Part shown: positions 48,181 to 60,507 of the stretch, piece after piece
How the letters are laid out: each line of letters starts with the position of its first letter
How positions within the stretch are numbered: position 1 is the first letter of the stretch
NCBI RefSeq assembly: GCF_014639435.1
Contig: NZ_BMFZ01000008.1
Location: forward strand, 62,001 to 126,000
Reading direction: 5' to 3'
Length of the DNA stretch: 64,000 bases
DNA from: Hafnia psychrotolerans
GTDB lineage: Bacteria; Pseudomonadota; Gammaproteobacteria; Enterobacterales; Enterobacteriaceae
Notes under the pieces: generated by a model
The model's input: the letters and a program-made list of their open reading frames with translations, nothing else
Databases searched by the model: none
Told to the model about the DNA's origin: nothing
Made by a program: the position numbers and the translations under genes

Positions 48181-50043
48181 TCAGGCTAACCAGTCGGTGA
48201 TTTGACGCTCAATACCGGCGGCATCTAAGCCTAAATCACTGCGAATTTCATCCTGCGTTCCCTGAGAAACAAAGTGGTCCGGCAGGCCGATGTTAAGTAC
48301 CGGCAGCATCATACGTTTTGACATCAATAATTCGTTTATGCCACTGCCCGCACCGCCCATGATGGCATTCTCCTCCAGCGTCACCAGCACGTCATAGCGG
48401 GTTGCTAATTCTAGCACCAACGCGTCATCAAGAGGTTTAACGAAACGCATATCGACCAGGGTCGCGTTGAGCTTCTCAGCCACAATTTGAGCTTCAGGCA
48501 GTAAAGTCCCGAAGTTGAGAATGGCGATTTTCTCGCCTTCACGCCGCACAATACCTTTGCCCATTGGCAGAGAAGCCAGAGGTTCACAGGTTGCGCCCGT
48601 TCCACTGCCGCGCGGGTAGCGCACCGCAACCGGCCCACCTTGATAATGATAACCGGTGTGCAGCATCTGGCGGCATTCGTTTTCATCACTCGGCGTCATG
48701 ATGATCATATTCGGGATACAGCGCATGAACGACAGATCAAACGCGCCCTGATGAGTCTGCCCGTCGGCGCCCACGATCCCACCACGATCGATGGCAAACA
48801 GCACCGGCAAATTCTGGATCGCCACATCATGGATCAACTGATCATAAGCACGTTGCAAGAACGTCGAATAAATCGCGACAACCGGCTTATAACCACCAAT
48901 GGCCAGACCGGCGGCAAACGTCACCGCATGCTGCTCAGCAATGGCGACATCAAAATATTGCTGCGGGTATTCACGCGAGAAACGCACCATGCCAGAACCT
49001 TCACGCATGGCTGGCGTTACCGCCATCAGTTTGCTGTCTTTGGCGGCCGTCTCACATAACCAATCGCCGAAGATTTTCGAGTAGGTTGGCAAACCTTCTT
49101 TGCTTTTTGGTAACGTGCCCAGAGCTGGGTCAAATTTTGGCACCGCATGCCAGCTGATCGGATCTTTTTCGGCGGGCGCGTAGCCTTTGCCTTTCTTGGT
49201 CATAATGTGTAACAGCTGCGGCCCTTTTAGGTCGCGCATGTTTTTCAGCATCTGTACCAGTGCCAGCACATCATGGCCGTCAACCGGACCAATATAATTA
49301 AAACCGAGCTCTTCAAACAGCGTACCTGGCACCATCATGCCTTTGAGATGCTCTTCGGTACGGCGTACCAGCTCTTTAATTGGCGGAATACCAGACAGCA
49401 CTTTCTTACCGCCTTCACGCAGGCGCGAGTAAAGCTGACCGGAAAGCAGTTGGGCCAAATGATTATTAAGCGCACCAACGTTTTCGGAAATCGACATTTC
49501 ATTATCGTTGAGCACAACCAGCATGTCGGACTTGATATCCCCTGCATGGTTCATGGCTTCGAAAGCCATACCGGCGGTGATAGCACCATCGCCAATCACA
49601 CAGATCGTACGGCGCCCTTTACCTTCGCGCTCGGCCGCAACGGCCATGCCTAAGCCGGCACTGATTGAGGTTGAAGAGTGGCCTACAGAAAGTGTGTCGA
49701 ATTCACTTTCACCGCGCCACGGAAACGGATGCAAACCGCCTTTCTGGCGGATAGTGGAAATTTTGTCACGACGGCCAGTCAATATCTTATGGGGATAAGC
49801 TTGATGGCCGACATCCCACACCAGATGATCAAAGGGTGTGTTATAGACGTAATGCATCGCGACAGTCAGTTCAACCGTCCCCAGTCCAGAGGCAAAATGT
49901 CCGCTAGACTGACTGACGCTGGCCAGCAGATATTGGCGAAGTTCGTCACAGAGCTTGGGCAGGCTCTCTTTTGGCAGCGAGCGGAGTTCTTCAGGGTTCT
50001 CCGCCAACGCCAGTGTAGGGTATTTGGCTAGTTCAAAACTCAT
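48181..50043 (-). CDS. dxs: 1-Deoxy-D-xylulose-5-phosphate synthase
   Basis: A 620-aa thiamin-diphosphate enzyme, same length as E. coli Dxs, which makes the first MEP-pathway intermediate from pyruvate and glyceraldehyde 3-phosphate. The ThDP motif starts at [18 protein letters not shown] and ends LNDNEMSIS; transketolase-type Glu/His residues are in [13 protein letters not shown]. Start [13 protein letters not shown] (50043) by homology. Operon xseB-ispA-dxs. Confidence 0.98.
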   Translation of the reverse strand: MSFELAKYPTLALAENPEELRSLPKESLPKLCDELRQYLLASVSQSSGHFASGLGTVELTVAMHYVYNTPFDHLVWDVGHQAYPHKILTGRRDKISTIRQKGGLHPFPWRGESEFDTLSVGHSSTSISAGLGMAVAAEREGKGRRTICVIGDGAITAGMAFEAMNHAGDIKSDMLVVLNDNEMSISENVGALNNHLAQLLSGQLYSRLREGGKKVLSGIPPIKELVRRTEEHLKGMMVPGTLFEELGFNYIGPVDGHDVLALVQMLKNMRDLKGPQLLHIMTKKGKGYAPAEKDPISWHAVPKFDPALGTLPKSKEGLPTYSKIFGDWLCETAAKDSKLMAVTPAMREGSGMVRFSREYPQQYFDVAIAEQHAVTFAAGLAIGGYKPVVAIYSTFLQRAYDQLIHDVAIQNLPVLFAIDRGGIVGADGQTHQGAFDLSFMRCIPNMIIMTPSDENECRQMLHTGYHYQGGPVAVRYPRGSGTGATCEPLASLPMGKGIVRREGEKIAILNFGTLLPEAQIVAEKLNATLVDMRFVKPLDDALVLELATRYDVLVTLEENAIMGGAGSGINELLMSKRMMLPVLNIGLPDHFVSQGTQDEIRSDLGLDAAGIERQITDWLA

Positions 50044-50062
50044 GAGTTGCTCATAGTAAGTA

Positions 50063-50992
50063 TTAATTATCGCGCTCAATAACGAAGCTGGCTAAGGCGA
50101 GAAGCGGCGCAGTATTGTAGGAAAGCGCAGCCAACTGCTCTAATGCAGAGACGGCTTCCTGATGTAAATCTCTGGCTTTCGCCTGCGCGCCGGCAAGTCC
50201 CAATAGAGCCGGATAGGTACTTTTGCCGAGCTGCTGGTCGGCTCCCTGACGCTTACCGAGTTTTTCGGTATCGCCGATGACATCTAGGATGTCATCCTGC
50301 ACCTGGAAGGCCAGGCCAATGGCTTGCGAATAGCAATCCAGTAAGGGCAGCGCTGCACGGCCTGCTTCTCCTGCTGCCAGCGCGCCCAAGCGAACGGCGG
50401 CACGAATCAGTGCTCCGGTTTTGTGGCGATGAATTTGCTCCAGCGCCTGTAAATTGATTTGCTGCCCTTCTGCTGCCAGATCTAACGCTTGACCGGCACA
50501 CATGCCGGCCACGCCGCTGGCTGAAGCCAGTTCGGAGATCATCGACAGGCGATCCTGCATACGGACATCAGCCATCGAAGCATCGGCGAGCAGTGTAAAA
50601 GCTAGCGTTTGCAAGGCATCACCGGCCAGGATCGCATTGGCTTCGCCAAATTTGATGTGACAGGTGGGCTGGCCGCGACGCAAATCGTCGTCGTCCATCG
50701 CCGGAAGATCATCGTGGATCAAAGAATAGGCATGAATACATTCAATCGCCGCTGCCGGAGCATCCAGATTACTCAGATCCAGACCGAACATCTCCCCGGT
50801 AGAATAGACCAGATAAGGTCGAAGGCGTTTGCCGCCAAGCAACGCACCGTGGCGCATAGCGCCGAGCAGCGGAGTATCCAGGAAAGGTTGAGCATCGATG
50901 TATGACGTCAGCGCATGGTCTACCCGATTTTGTAGCACCCGGAGCTGGCGGTTGAAATCGATGGCTTCGGCCTGTTGCTCAATATCAGCCAT
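50063..50992 (-). CDS. ispA: Farnesyl diphosphate synthase
   Basis: A 309-aa trans-prenyltransferase making FPP. The first Asp-rich motif is in [16 protein letters not shown] and the second in [13 protein letters not shown]; both are complete. About ten residues longer than E. coli IspA, mostly at the N-terminus. Six bases after xseB and 19 before dxs. Confidence 0.97.
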   Translation of the reverse strand: MADIEQQAEAIDFNRQLRVLQNRVDHALTSYIDAQPFLDTPLLGAMRHGALLGGKRLRPYLVYSTGEMFGLDLSNLDAPAAAIECIHAYSLIHDDLPAMDDDDLRRGQPTCHIKFGEANAILAGDALQTLAFTLLADASMADVRMQDRLSMISELASASGVAGMCAGQALDLAAEGQQINLQALEQIHRHKTGALIRAAVRLGALAAGEAGRAALPLLDCYSQAIGLAFQVQDDILDVIGDTEKLGKRQGADQQLGKSTYPALLGLAGAQAKARDLHQEAVSALEQLAALSYNTAPLLALASFVIERDN

Positions 50993-50998
50993 AACAGA

Positions 50999-51241
50999 TC
51001 ACTCAGAGTCTGGGGTAAAAGGTGTCAGTGCAGCGTCATTGTCACTGTCGAGCAGGATCTGTACGCGTTGCTCCGCCTGTTGTAATTTTTGTTGCCCCTG
51101 ACGGGCTAGCTGTACACCGTTTTCGAATTCGTTCAACGCCTCTTCCAACGGTAATTCACCCGATTCCAGGCGAGCAACAATCTGTTCCAGTTCGGCCAGT
51201 GCGGTTTCAAAATTAGCAGGTGGTGCAGCTTTTTTCGGCAT
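50999..51241 (-). CDS. xseB: Exodeoxyribonuclease VII small subunit
   Basis: An 80-aa helical subunit of the nuclease that digests single-stranded [23 protein letters not shown] followed by [16 protein letters not shown] is the family pattern. First gene of the xseB-ispA-dxs operon. Confidence 0.97.
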   Translation of the reverse strand: MPKKAAPPANFETALAELEQIVARLESGELPLEEALNEFENGVQLARQGQQKLQQAEQRVQILLDSDNDAALTPFTPDSE

Positions 51242-51540
51242 AATTCTCTTTCAAACTTGTTGGATCAGATGGACGGAGCCGCCATGCGTCGTTGTCATGC
51301 TAAGCAACACTCCGGTTAAAATTTCGAGTCGACTTGACATCCGACATGTGGTTTTGCGGGCAGAATACTCAGTTTAGGTGATATACTTCGCGCCGCTACT
51401 GTTTTTGTTCAGTCAAAAAGCATTGTTAAGCCTCAAGCCCGGTCAAAAATACGTTGGGCTTAACAATAATAGCAACAGGCTCTTTGAATCGGATTCAGCC
51501 ACTGACTTCCCCTAATTCTCACCGCTAACAAAAGACTGCC
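51242..51540. promoter_or_regulatory. Divergent xseB / thiI promoter region
   Basis: 299 bases between divergent genes. A TATACT hexamer at about 51383-51388 is a candidate -10 for thiI. No riboswitch-like structure or ORF is seen. Confidence 0.4.
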
Positions 51541-52989
51541 ATGAAGTTTATCATTAAATTGTTCCCAGAAATCACCATCAAGAGTCAATCTGTGCGTTTG
51601 CGCTTCATTAAGATCCTCGCAAGTAGCATTCGTAACATCGTGAAGCCCCATGACGAGACCCTCGCGGTGGTTCGCCACTGGGATCATATCGAAGTTCGCA
51701 GCAAAGACGAAAGCAAACACGATTTGATCATCGAATTACTGTGTCGCATTCCCGGTATCCGTCATGTTGAAGAGGTGGAAGATCGTCCTTATACAGACGT
51801 CCACAACATCTTTGAGCAGGCGCTGGAAGCCTACCGTTCTGAAGTAGAAGGCAAAACCTTCTGTGTGCGCGTAAAACGTCGCGGCAAACACACTTTCAGC
51901 TCCGGTGAGGTTGAGCGCTACGTTGGCGGTGGTTTGAATCAGCATATTGAGTCGGCGAAAGTCAATCTGACCTCGCCTGAAGTGACGGTGAAGCTGGAAA
52001 TTAACGATGACCAGTTGGTTCTGATCAAGAGCCGTCATGAAGGTCAGGGCGGTTATCCGATAGGCACACAGGAAGACGTGATGTCGCTGATTTCAGGTGG
52101 TTTCGACTCTGGCGTGTCAAGTTATATGCTAATGCGTCGCGGCTGTCGCGTGCACTACTGCTTCTTTAATCTCGGCGGATCGGCCCATGAGATTGGCGTT
52201 AAGCAGGTAGCCTACTACCTGTGGAACCGTTTTGGCAGCTCGCATAAAGTGCGCTTTATCGCCATCGATTTTGAGCCCGTGGTAGGCGAAATTCTCGAAA
52301 AAGTCGAAGACGGTCAGATGGGCGTGGTGCTGAAACGTATGATGGTACGGGCGGCGTCGCAAATCGCTGAACGCTACGGTGTGCAAGCGTTAGTCACCGG
52401 CGAAGCATTGGGACAGGTTTCCAGCCAGACGCTGACTAACCTGCGTTTGATCGACAATGCTTCCGATACTCTGATCCTGCGTCCGCTGATCTCACATGAT
52501 AAAGAACACATCATCAAGATAGCTCGCGAGATTGGCACCGAAGACTTTGCCAAAACCATGCCGGAATATTGCGGTGTGATTTCTAAAAGTCCGACCGTGA
52601 AGGCGGTAAAAGCCAAAATCGAGGCCGAAGAACAGATGTTTGACTTCGCGGTGCTCGACAAAGTTGTCAGCGAAGCTCAGAACTATGATATTCGCCACAT
52701 CGCCGAAGAAACCGCTAAAGAAGTGGCTGAAGTAGAAACCGTGGCAGAGTTTGCCTCTACTGACGTTTTGCTGGATATCCGCGCACCAGACGAAGTCGAT
52801 GACAAGCCGTTGGCGCTGGAAAATGTACAAGTCGTCGTCTTGCCCTTCTACAAACTCAGTGCACAGTTTCCATTACTCGACCAGACTAAAACCTACCTGT
52901 TGTACTGCGAGCGCGGCGTAATGAGTCGGCTACAGGCTCTTTATCTGATCGAACAAGGCTTCAAAAATATCAAAGTTTATCGTCCGTAA
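51541..52989 (+). CDS. thiI: tRNA 4-thiouridine synthase / thiamin thiazole sulfurtransferase ThiI
   Basis: A 482-aa protein, same length as E. coli ThiI. N-terminal ferredoxin-like and THUMP domains (about 1-165), a PP-loop ATP pyrophosphatase domain ([13 protein letters not shown]), and a C-terminal rhodanese domain with the persulfide cysteine in [12 protein letters not shown] (Cys456 by equal length). The partner cysteine is in [10 protein letters not shown]. It puts sulfur into tRNA position 8 and into the thiazole of thiamin. Rhodanese fusion complete. Confidence 0.97.
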   Translation: MKFIIKLFPEITIKSQSVRLRFIKILASSIRNIVKPHDETLAVVRHWDHIEVRSKDESKHDLIIELLCRIPGIRHVEEVEDRPYTDVHNIFEQALEAYRSEVEGKTFCVRVKRRGKHTFSSGEVERYVGGGLNQHIESAKVNLTSPEVTVKLEINDDQLVLIKSRHEGQGGYPIGTQEDVMSLISGGFDSGVSSYMLMRRGCRVHYCFFNLGGSAHEIGVKQVAYYLWNRFGSSHKVRFIAIDFEPVVGEILEKVEDGQMGVVLKRMMVRAASQIAERYGVQALVTGEALGQVSSQTLTNLRLIDNASDTLILRPLISHDKEHIIKIAREIGTEDFAKTMPEYCGVISKSPTVKAVKAKIEAEEQMFDFAVLDKVVSEAQNYDIRHIAEETAKEVAEVETVAEFASTDVLLDIRAPDEVDDKPLALENVQVVVLPFYKLSAQFPLLDQTKTYLLYCERGVMSRLQALYLIEQGFKNIKVYRP

Positions 52990-53024
52990 CTTCTGCAGAT
53001 CTGAACCGACGTTCTCTTTGAATT

Positions 53025-53053
53025 AAAAAAGCCCCGCAATGCGGGGCTTTTTA
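53025..53053. terminator. Bidirectional terminator between thiI and secF
   Basis: AAAAAAGCCCCGC and GCGGGGCTTTTT pair around AAT, between convergent genes. Confidence 0.9.
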
Positions 53054-53073
53054 GTGACTAACATCAAGACAAC

Positions 53074-54045
53074 TTAAGGCAGAATCGAAGGCTGATCTGC
53101 ACCTTCTTTTTCCACTTTTTGCTGCAACATGTGTTCACGCTTCATGCCCAGTTTCAGAGCCAGCGCGGACGCCACGTAGATAGACGACACAGTACCAATT
53201 GACACACCGATCAACATGGTCAGTGAGAAGCCTTCCAGCAACGCACCACCAAAGATATAGAGCATCAGTACCACCATCAGCGTGGTCGCTGAGGTCATAA
53301 TGGTACGGCTTAACGTCTGGGTCAGGGACACGTTCATGATTTCGTAAGAGTTACCGCGACGAATTTTGCGGAAGTTCTCACGAATACGGTCCGATACCAC
53401 AATGGAGTCATTCAGCGAGTAGCCAATAACCGACATCAGGGACGCGATGATAGTCAGGTCAACTTCGATCCTGAACAATGACAATACGCCCATGGTGATG
53501 ATGACGTCATGCGCCAGTGCGATAACCGCACCCAGCGCCAGTCGCCATTCAAACCGGAAACCGACATACACCAGGATAGAGATCAGCGCCATCAGCAGCG
53601 CCATACCGCCAGCCTGTGCTAAATCGCTACCCACACTCGGACCGACAAACTCGATGCGTTTTACGGACGCATTTTTGTCAATATCGGCGTTGATAAGGCC
53701 AATGACTTTATTACCCAGTTCCTGACCTGCAGCGCCGGTCGCCGGTGGCAGACGGACGATAACGTCACGGCTGCTGCCGAAGTTTTGCACCACTGGATCA
53801 GAGAACCCGGCTTTATCCATCGCTGAACGTATATCATCGAGGTTGGCGGGTTTATCAAGGCTAATTTCAATTACCGTACCACCGGTAAAATCGAGGCCCC
53901 AGTTAAACCCGCGAACGCCTATGATAGCGATTGATGCTATCAACAACATGCCCGAAATGACGAAGGCTACGTTGTCCCAGCGCATAAAGTCGATGACTTT
54001 ACGACCATAGTTCAGTTGTTCAACAGTATATTGTTGCTGTGCCAC
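53074..54045 (-). CDS. secF: Protein translocase subunit SecF
   Basis: A 323-aa RND-like membrane protein, same length as E. coli. It has the N-terminal helix, a periplasmic domain and five further helices ([42 protein letters not shown]). With SecD it uses the proton gradient to help pull proteins through SecYEG. I start at GTG 54045 ([12 protein letters not shown]), preceded by GAGGAG at six bases; the frame reaching 54111 overlaps secD. Confidence 0.96.
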   Translation of the reverse strand: MAQQQYTVEQLNYGRKVIDFMRWDNVAFVISGMLLIASIAIIGVRGFNWGLDFTGGTVIEISLDKPANLDDIRSAMDKAGFSDPVVQNFGSSRDVIVRLPPATGAAGQELGNKVIGLINADIDKNASVKRIEFVGPSVGSDLAQAGGMALLMALISILVYVGFRFEWRLALGAVIALAHDVIITMGVLSLFRIEVDLTIIASLMSVIGYSLNDSIVVSDRIRENFRKIRRGNSYEIMNVSLTQTLSRTIMTSATTLMVVLMLYIFGGALLEGFSLTMLIGVSIGTVSSIYVASALALKLGMKREHMLQQKVEKEGADQPSILP

Positions 54046-54055
54046 AACGCACTCC

Positions 54056-55903
54056 TCAGATAGACAGCTTTTTAATGCGTTTGCCGCCGTAAAGCAGGTT
54101 GACGATGGCACGAGTTCCGACGATCGACGTAAACATAGAAGTTGCTACACCGATAGCCGTGGTGATAGCGAAGCCTTTTATCGAACCGGTACCCACCGCA
54201 TAAAGAATAATCGCCGTGATCAGGGTTGTAATGTTGGCATCAATGATACTGGAGAACGCACCTTTATAGCCTTCATGGATCGCCTGCTGAACTGAACGTC
54301 CGTTCCGCAGCTCTTCCTTAATACGCTCATTGATCAATACGTTGGCATCAACTGCAACCGCCAGCGTTAACACGATACCTGCAATACCTGGCATGGTCAG
54401 TGTAGCCCCAGGCAACAGGGACATCACGCCAACAATGAGGATCAGGTTAGCAACCAGCGCAGTCGTCGCAATCAAGCCGAATTTACGGTACCAAACCACC
54501 ATAAACACGATTGATGCCACCAGGCCCCACAAGCAAGCTTCCAGACCTTGGGTGATGTTCTGCATACCCAGAGTTGGGCCGATGGTACGTTCTTCAACAA
54601 TCTGAATTGGCGCGATCAACGCACCCGCACGCAACAGCAGAGAAAGCTGGCGGGCTTCATTCGGATCGTTAACCCCGGTAATACGGAAGTTGTTGCCCAA
54701 GCGTGACTGAATCGTCGCCACGTTGATCACTTCTTCCTGCTTAGCCAGAATCGAACGGCCGTTAGCATCTTTCTTACCGCTGTCTTTGTACTCCACAAAC
54801 AGGGTAGCCATCGGTTTACCGATGTTGTCCTTCGTGAAGTTAGACATGGCGTTACCGCCTGCGCTGTCGAGGGAGATGTTGACCTGCGGCTGGTTGTATT
54901 CGTCCATATTGGACGTTGAGTCAGTGATATGGTCACCGGTCAGGATCACGCGTTTGTACAAAACAACCGGGCGGCCCTCACGGGTATATTTCACTTCGCT
55001 GTCACCGGGCACGTGGCCCGATGCTGCAGCAGTGGCATCAACGTTGGTGTTAACCAGACGGAATTCCAACGTGGCTGTCGCGCCCAAAATTTCTTTGGCG
55101 CGTGCAGTATCCTGAATACCCGGCAGTTCAACCACAATACGGTCAGAGCCCTGACGCTGTACCAATGGCTCGGCCACACCTAACTGGTTTACACGGTTAC
55201 GCAAAATATTAATGTTTTGCTGAACAGCGTATTCACGAGCTTCACTCAGACGCGCATCAGTCATGACAACACGTGCAGCATTATCGCCGCTGGAGTTGAT
55301 GACTAAATCACGGTGACGTGGGGAAAGATAGCTGACGGCTTTGTCGCGGGTCGCGGCATCACGGAAACGGATTTCGACACCATAGTTGTCGATTTTACGT
55401 ACCGTGGCGTAAGGAATATTTTTCTCGCGCAGATCGCTGCGCATGCTGTCCATGGTCTGCTCTTGTAGCTTGCCCAATGCGGTATCCATGTCAACTTCCA
55501 TAAGGAAGTGCACGCCACCACGAAGGTCAAGACCGAGCTTCATCGGCTCAGCACCCAGCATGCTTAACCATCGCGGCGTTGCCGGCGCTAAGTTAAGTGC
55601 AATAACAAACTTGTCGCCCAGTGCGCTGGTGAGGGCTTCGCGTGCGCGCAGCTGTACATCAGTGTCTTTAAAGCGAGCAAGAATCTGACCATTTTCGAGG
55701 ACAATCGACTTGCTCTGAATCTTGTCTTGATCTAATGCGTTTTTGACTTGGTCCAGCGTTGCAACACTGGCGTCGGAGCCCCGAGCGCCAGTAATTTGAA
55801 CAGCCGGATCCTCACCATAAAGGTTGGGAAGTGCATATAGCAGACCGACGATGACCACAGCGATCAGCATCAGATACTTCCACAAAGGATAACGGTTTAA
55901 CAC
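54056..55903 (-). CDS. secD: Protein translocase subunit SecD
   Basis: A 615-aa subunit, same length as E. coli SecD. One N-terminal helix, a large periplasmic domain (P1, about 40-440, including [16 protein letters not shown]) and five C-terminal helices ([39 protein letters not shown]). Functions with SecF and YajC. Ten bases separate it from secF. Confidence 0.97.
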   Translation of the reverse strand: MLNRYPLWKYLMLIAVVIVGLLYALPNLYGEDPAVQITGARGSDASVATLDQVKNALDQDKIQSKSIVLENGQILARFKDTDVQLRAREALTSALGDKFVIALNLAPATPRWLSMLGAEPMKLGLDLRGGVHFLMEVDMDTALGKLQEQTMDSMRSDLREKNIPYATVRKIDNYGVEIRFRDAATRDKAVSYLSPRHRDLVINSSGDNAARVVMTDARLSEAREYAVQQNINILRNRVNQLGVAEPLVQRQGSDRIVVELPGIQDTARAKEILGATATLEFRLVNTNVDATAAASGHVPGDSEVKYTREGRPVVLYKRVILTGDHITDSTSNMDEYNQPQVNISLDSAGGNAMSNFTKDNIGKPMATLFVEYKDSGKKDANGRSILAKQEEVINVATIQSRLGNNFRITGVNDPNEARQLSLLLRAGALIAPIQIVEERTIGPTLGMQNITQGLEACLWGLVASIVFMVVWYRKFGLIATTALVANLILIVGVMSLLPGATLTMPGIAGIVLTLAVAVDANVLINERIKEELRNGRSVQQAIHEGYKGAFSSIIDANITTLITAIILYAVGTGSIKGFAITTAIGVATSMFTSIVGTRAIVNLLYGGKRIKKLSI

Positions 55904-55930
55904 GGCAGTTCCCTTCGGGAAAATCGAAAA

Positions 55931-56263
55931 TTAAAGAGCCTTCATCGTACCTTTCGGCAGAACGGCAGCCACGAAGTCACGCTTGATCATCACTTCCGTG
56001 GTGTCATTCAGCGCGATAACAACGTAACCGGTTTCGGCTACTTTGCTTACGCGACCGATCAGACCACCTGTGGTCATCACTTCGTCACCTTTACCGATGG
56101 AGTCCATCAGTTTTTTGTGTTCTTTAGAGCGTTTCTGTTGCGGGCGCAGGATCATGAAATAGAAAATCAGACCAAAGACCACCAGCATGATGACCAGAGA
56201 GTAAGGACTTCCCTGTGACGGTGCGCCGGAAGCTGCGACTGCATCGGAAATGAAAAGACTCAT
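55931..56263 (-). CDS. yajC: Preprotein translocase accessory subunit YajC
   Basis: A 110-aa single-span membrane protein (LVIMLVVFGLIFYFMILRPQ) with a basic cytoplasmic tail (QQKRSKEHKKLMDSI). Part of SecDF-YajC. First of the yajC-secD-secF run; 122 bases after tgt. Confidence 0.97.
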   Translation of the reverse strand: MSLFISDAVAASGAPSQGSPYSLVIMLVVFGLIFYFMILRPQQKRSKEHKKLMDSIGKGDEVMTTGGLIGRVSKVAETGYVVIALNDTTEVMIKRDFVAAVLPKGTMKAL

Positions 56264-56385
56264 TTAAATTCCCTCATTGTTGTTATGAAACATAACGATA
56301 AGCCGTTTGTTTCTATTGAATCGACTCGTTTAAAAGTGTCGCCAAAATAGCGACGCCAGGCAAATCATGAAAATATTATTTTCAA

Positions 56386-57555
<1,170 letters not shown>

Positions 57556-57610
57556 TCACTGTGCGCGGAAAAATAAAGCCCGAGTGCACCGAGTGCGCCC
57601 AGGCCGCTAA

Positions 57611-58681
57611 TCACTGGCTGACCGCTTCAAGCGGTGCCAGAAGGTTACGATTGATGAACATGGCATCGCCGTAGCTAAAGAAACGGTACTGTTCTGCCAC
57701 CGCTTGTTGGTAAGCGTTCATGGTGTTTTTATATCCAGCGAAAGCGGAAACCAGCATGATCAGCGTCGATTCAGGTAGGTGGAAATTGGTGATGAGGGAA
57801 TCAATCACCTGATAATGGTAGCCAGGATAAATGAAGATCTTGGTATCGCCAAAGAATGGCGCAATCAGCGCATCTTCGCTGGCTTTCGCTGCACTTTCCA
57901 GCGAGCGTACCGATGTCGTACCCACCGCCACCACTTTATTGCCACGCGCCTTACACGCTAATACAGCATCAACCACGTCCTGTGGAACTTCAGCATATTC
58001 AGCATGCATGACATGTTCTTCGATCGTTTCCACCCGTACCGGTTGGAACGTGCCTGCGCCCACATGCAGCGTGACGAAAGCAAACTCAACTCCCTTCTCT
58101 TTGAGCGCGTCCATCAGCGGTTGGTCGAAATGCAAACCGGCGGTCGGCGCGGCAACGGCACCCAGACGTTCGCTATAAACCGTCTGATACAACTCACGGT
58201 CAGCCTGCTCATCCGGGCGGTCAATATAAGGCGGTAACGGCATATGACCGATTTCATCAAGCAGAGTAAAGACGTCGCGATCTTCATTAAATTCGAGTTC
58301 GAATAACGTATCGTGGCGCGCCACCATCGTGGCTTTGATATTTTCGTTATCGCCTAACAGCAGTTCTGCACCTGGTTTGGGCGATTTTGACGCACGGACG
58401 TGCGCCAGAATGCGTTTTGAATCCAATACGCGTTCGACTAATACTTCAATCTTACCGCCGCTGGCTTTACGGCCAAATACACGGGCGGGGATCACTCGGG
58501 TGTTGTTAAACACCAGCAGATCACCCGCATCGAGTTTGTCGAGCAAGTCAGTGAAAATGCCGTGAGTCAACTCACCGGTCGGACCATCCAGAGACAACAA
58601 ACGGCAGCCGCTGCGCTGGGTTTGCGGATAGCGGGCAATCAGGGACTCAGGGAGTTCAAAAGAAAAATCGGCAACACGCAT
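57611..58681 (-). CDS. queA: S-adenosylmethionine:tRNA ribosyltransferase-isomerase
   Basis: A 356-aa enzyme, same length as E. coli QueA, which transfers and rearranges the ribosyl part of SAM onto preQ1-tRNA to give epoxyqueuosine. [36 protein letters not shown] and [19 protein letters not shown] are conserved. First of the queA-tgt-yajC-secDF series and divergent from acpH. Confidence 0.97.
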   Translation of the reverse strand: MRVADFSFELPESLIARYPQTQRSGCRLLSLDGPTGELTHGIFTDLLDKLDAGDLLVFNNTRVIPARVFGRKASGGKIEVLVERVLDSKRILAHVRASKSPKPGAELLLGDNENIKATMVARHDTLFELEFNEDRDVFTLLDEIGHMPLPPYIDRPDEQADRELYQTVYSERLGAVAAPTAGLHFDQPLMDALKEKGVEFAFVTLHVGAGTFQPVRVETIEEHVMHAEYAEVPQDVVDAVLACKARGNKVVAVGTTSVRSLESAAKASEDALIAPFFGDTKIFIYPGYHYQVIDSLITNFHLPESTLIMLVSAFAGYKNTMNAYQQAVAEQYRFFSYGDAMFINRNLLAPLEAVSQ

Positions 58682-58816
58682 GGCTTTTCACTTCACTTAA
58701 CGGACAAAAACAGGCGGGTTAGTCTAGTGGTACGGGCCTTTGGCTGCAAGCTTATGCCGCAATTAAGACGCCCGCAGGCATGTCTTTTATCATGTTTATA
58801 GCACTATAATGCCGCA

Positions 58817-59398
58817 ATGAATTTTTTAGCTCACCTCCATCTGGCCTCGCTGGCCGACAGTTCGCTGCTGGGTAACCTGCTGGCCGACTTCGTTCGTGGC
58901 AATCCTGACGGCCTTTATTCTGACAATATTGTCAGCGGGATCCGCATGCATCGTCGGGTTGATGTCATGACCGACAGCTTGCCGGAAGTCAAAATCGCCC
59001 GTGAATATTTTCGTCAGGAGTTCCGCCGCGTAGCGCCTATTACACTTGATGTGGTCTGGGATCACTTCCTTTCCCTCCACTGGGAAACGCTGGTGCCTGA
59101 TATTTCGCTGGAAGATTTTATCGCCCAGTGCCAGCAGGAAATTGAACCGCAACTCATCGGTATGCCAGAACGTTTTCAGAACCTGAATGCTTGGCTATGG
59201 CCGGAGCGCTGGATGCAACGTTATGCCGCGCTGCCGTTTATTGGCAAGGTATTAGCAGGGATGGCGTCCAGGCGACCAAAACTCAGCGCACTGGAAGGCT
59301 CTTTCCACGATCTTGAGCTGAACTATGACGCTCTCGAACAGCTTTTTTGGCAGTTTTACCCTCAGATGATGCAGCAGGCGAAAAACCGGCAGCTTTAA
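58817..59398 (+). CDS. acpH: Acyl carrier protein phosphodiesterase
   Basis: A 193-aa HD-like hydrolase that removes the phosphopantetheine arm from [23 protein letters not shown] begins the protein; [16 protein letters not shown] and [16 protein letters not shown] supply the metal ligands. Divergent from queA, as in E. coli (yajB). Confidence 0.95.
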   Translation: MNFLAHLHLASLADSSLLGNLLADFVRGNPDGLYSDNIVSGIRMHRRVDVMTDSLPEVKIAREYFRQEFRRVAPITLDVVWDHFLSLHWETLVPDISLEDFIAQCQQEIEPQLIGMPERFQNLNAWLWPERWMQRYAALPFIGKVLAGMASRRPKLSALEGSFHDLELNYDALEQLFWQFYPQMMQQAKNRQL

Positions 59399-59605
59399 CC
59401 CTTTCATATAAAGCGTGAAATACAACACGAATCAATGTAACTCGAGTTGTTAGCCATGGCTTGAATTGAGATCCGCCTCACAAACTGATAGCCAGATACT
59501 ATCTGATTGATTGGTCTGATGGGGTTTATTCGCTTTCCCCCAGCCCTTATACTAGCTATCGACTTATACATCCTATCCACTTACCTATTATAAACAGGAG
59601 TACTT

Positions 59606-60208
59606 ATGGTCCTGGTAACTCGTCCAGCCCCTGATTTCACCGCAGCAGCAGTACTCGGCAGTGGTGAAGTTGTTGAAAACTTCAACTTTAAAAAACACAC
59701 TGCTGGCAAACCAGCTGTGATCTTCTTCTGGCCAATGGACTTCACCTTTGTATGTCCTTCTGAACTGATCGCTTTCGATCATCGTTACGAAGAGTTTCAG
59801 AAACGTGGCGTAGAAGTTGTTGGTGTTTCTTTCGACTCCGAATTCGTTCATAACGCATGGCGTAAAACTCCGGTTGAGAAAGGCGGCATCGGTGAAGTGA
59901 AATACGCGATGGTTGCTGATATCAAGCGCGAAATTCAAAAAGCTTACGGTATCGAACATCCGGAAGCTGGCGTTGCACTGCGCGGTTCTTTCCTGATCGA
60001 TAAAGCCGGTGTGGTTCGCCACCAGGTTGTTAACGACCTGCCTCTGGGCCGTAATATCGATGAAATGCTGCGTATGGTTGACGCGCTGCAATTCCACGAA
60101 GAGCACGGCGAAGTGTGCCCAGCTCAGTGGGAAAAAGGCAAAGAAGGTATGGGCGCATCCCCGGATGGCGTAGCTAAATACCTGTCTGAAAACGCGTCAA
60201 AACTGTAA
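59606..60208 (+). CDS. Typical 2-Cys peroxiredoxin (AhpC/TSA family)
   Basis: A 200-aa thiol peroxidase reducing hydrogen peroxide and organic peroxides in the cytoplasm. The peroxidatic cysteine is in DFTFVCPSEL (near residue 50) and the resolving cysteine in HGEVCPAQWEKGKEG (near 170). KGGIGEVKY carries a GGIG loop like the GG[LVI]G motif of oxidation-sensitive enzymes, but the C-terminus lacks the YF motif. Strong AGGAG start site and highly biased codons suggest abundant expression. Not at this position in E. coli; no ahpF beside it, so thioredoxin is the likely reductant. Confidence 0.93.
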   Translation: MVLVTRPAPDFTAAAVLGSGEVVENFNFKKHTAGKPAVIFFWPMDFTFVCPSELIAFDHRYEEFQKRGVEVVGVSFDSEFVHNAWRKTPVEKGGIGEVKYAMVADIKREIQKAYGIEHPEAGVALRGSFLIDKAGVVRHQVVNDLPLGRNIDEMLRMVDALQFHEEHGEVCPAQWEKGKEGMGASPDGVAKYLSENASKL

Positions 60209-60232
60209 TTCTTTACAGAAGCAGCGCAATCA

Positions 60233-60261
60233 CGGTCAGCCTCCTTGTTGGCCGTTTTTTT
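60233..60261 (+). terminator. Terminator after the peroxiredoxin gene
   Basis: CGGTCA and TGGCCG pair (one G-T pair) around GCCTCCTTGT, followed by seven T. Confidence 0.75.
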
Positions 60262-60507
60262 GACTTCATTTTTGTTAGTTAATCGTTATCTTCACATTTT
60301 CGCAACAAACTCCTGCCCGTCTCATCTCATTCCCGCTACGCTCACTAGATTCCTTTTCCCTGGTCAAATGACCTTATGGAAAACTGGCCTGTGCTTTGCA
60401 TAATTTTACACAGGCGAAGGGAATACAATCGCCGTCAAAAAAACGTTATCACACAAGAACCTGAAAGTTCTGCAACCAAAATGACAGGGTATTAAACAGG
60501 AGTTTAT
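60262..60507. other. ggt upstream region
   Basis: About 245 bases, no ORF. It should hold the ggt promoter; a TGCATAATTTTACAC stretch near 60396-60410 contains a CATAAT -10 candidate. An AACAGGAG ribosome-binding site lies just before ggt. Confidence 0.4.
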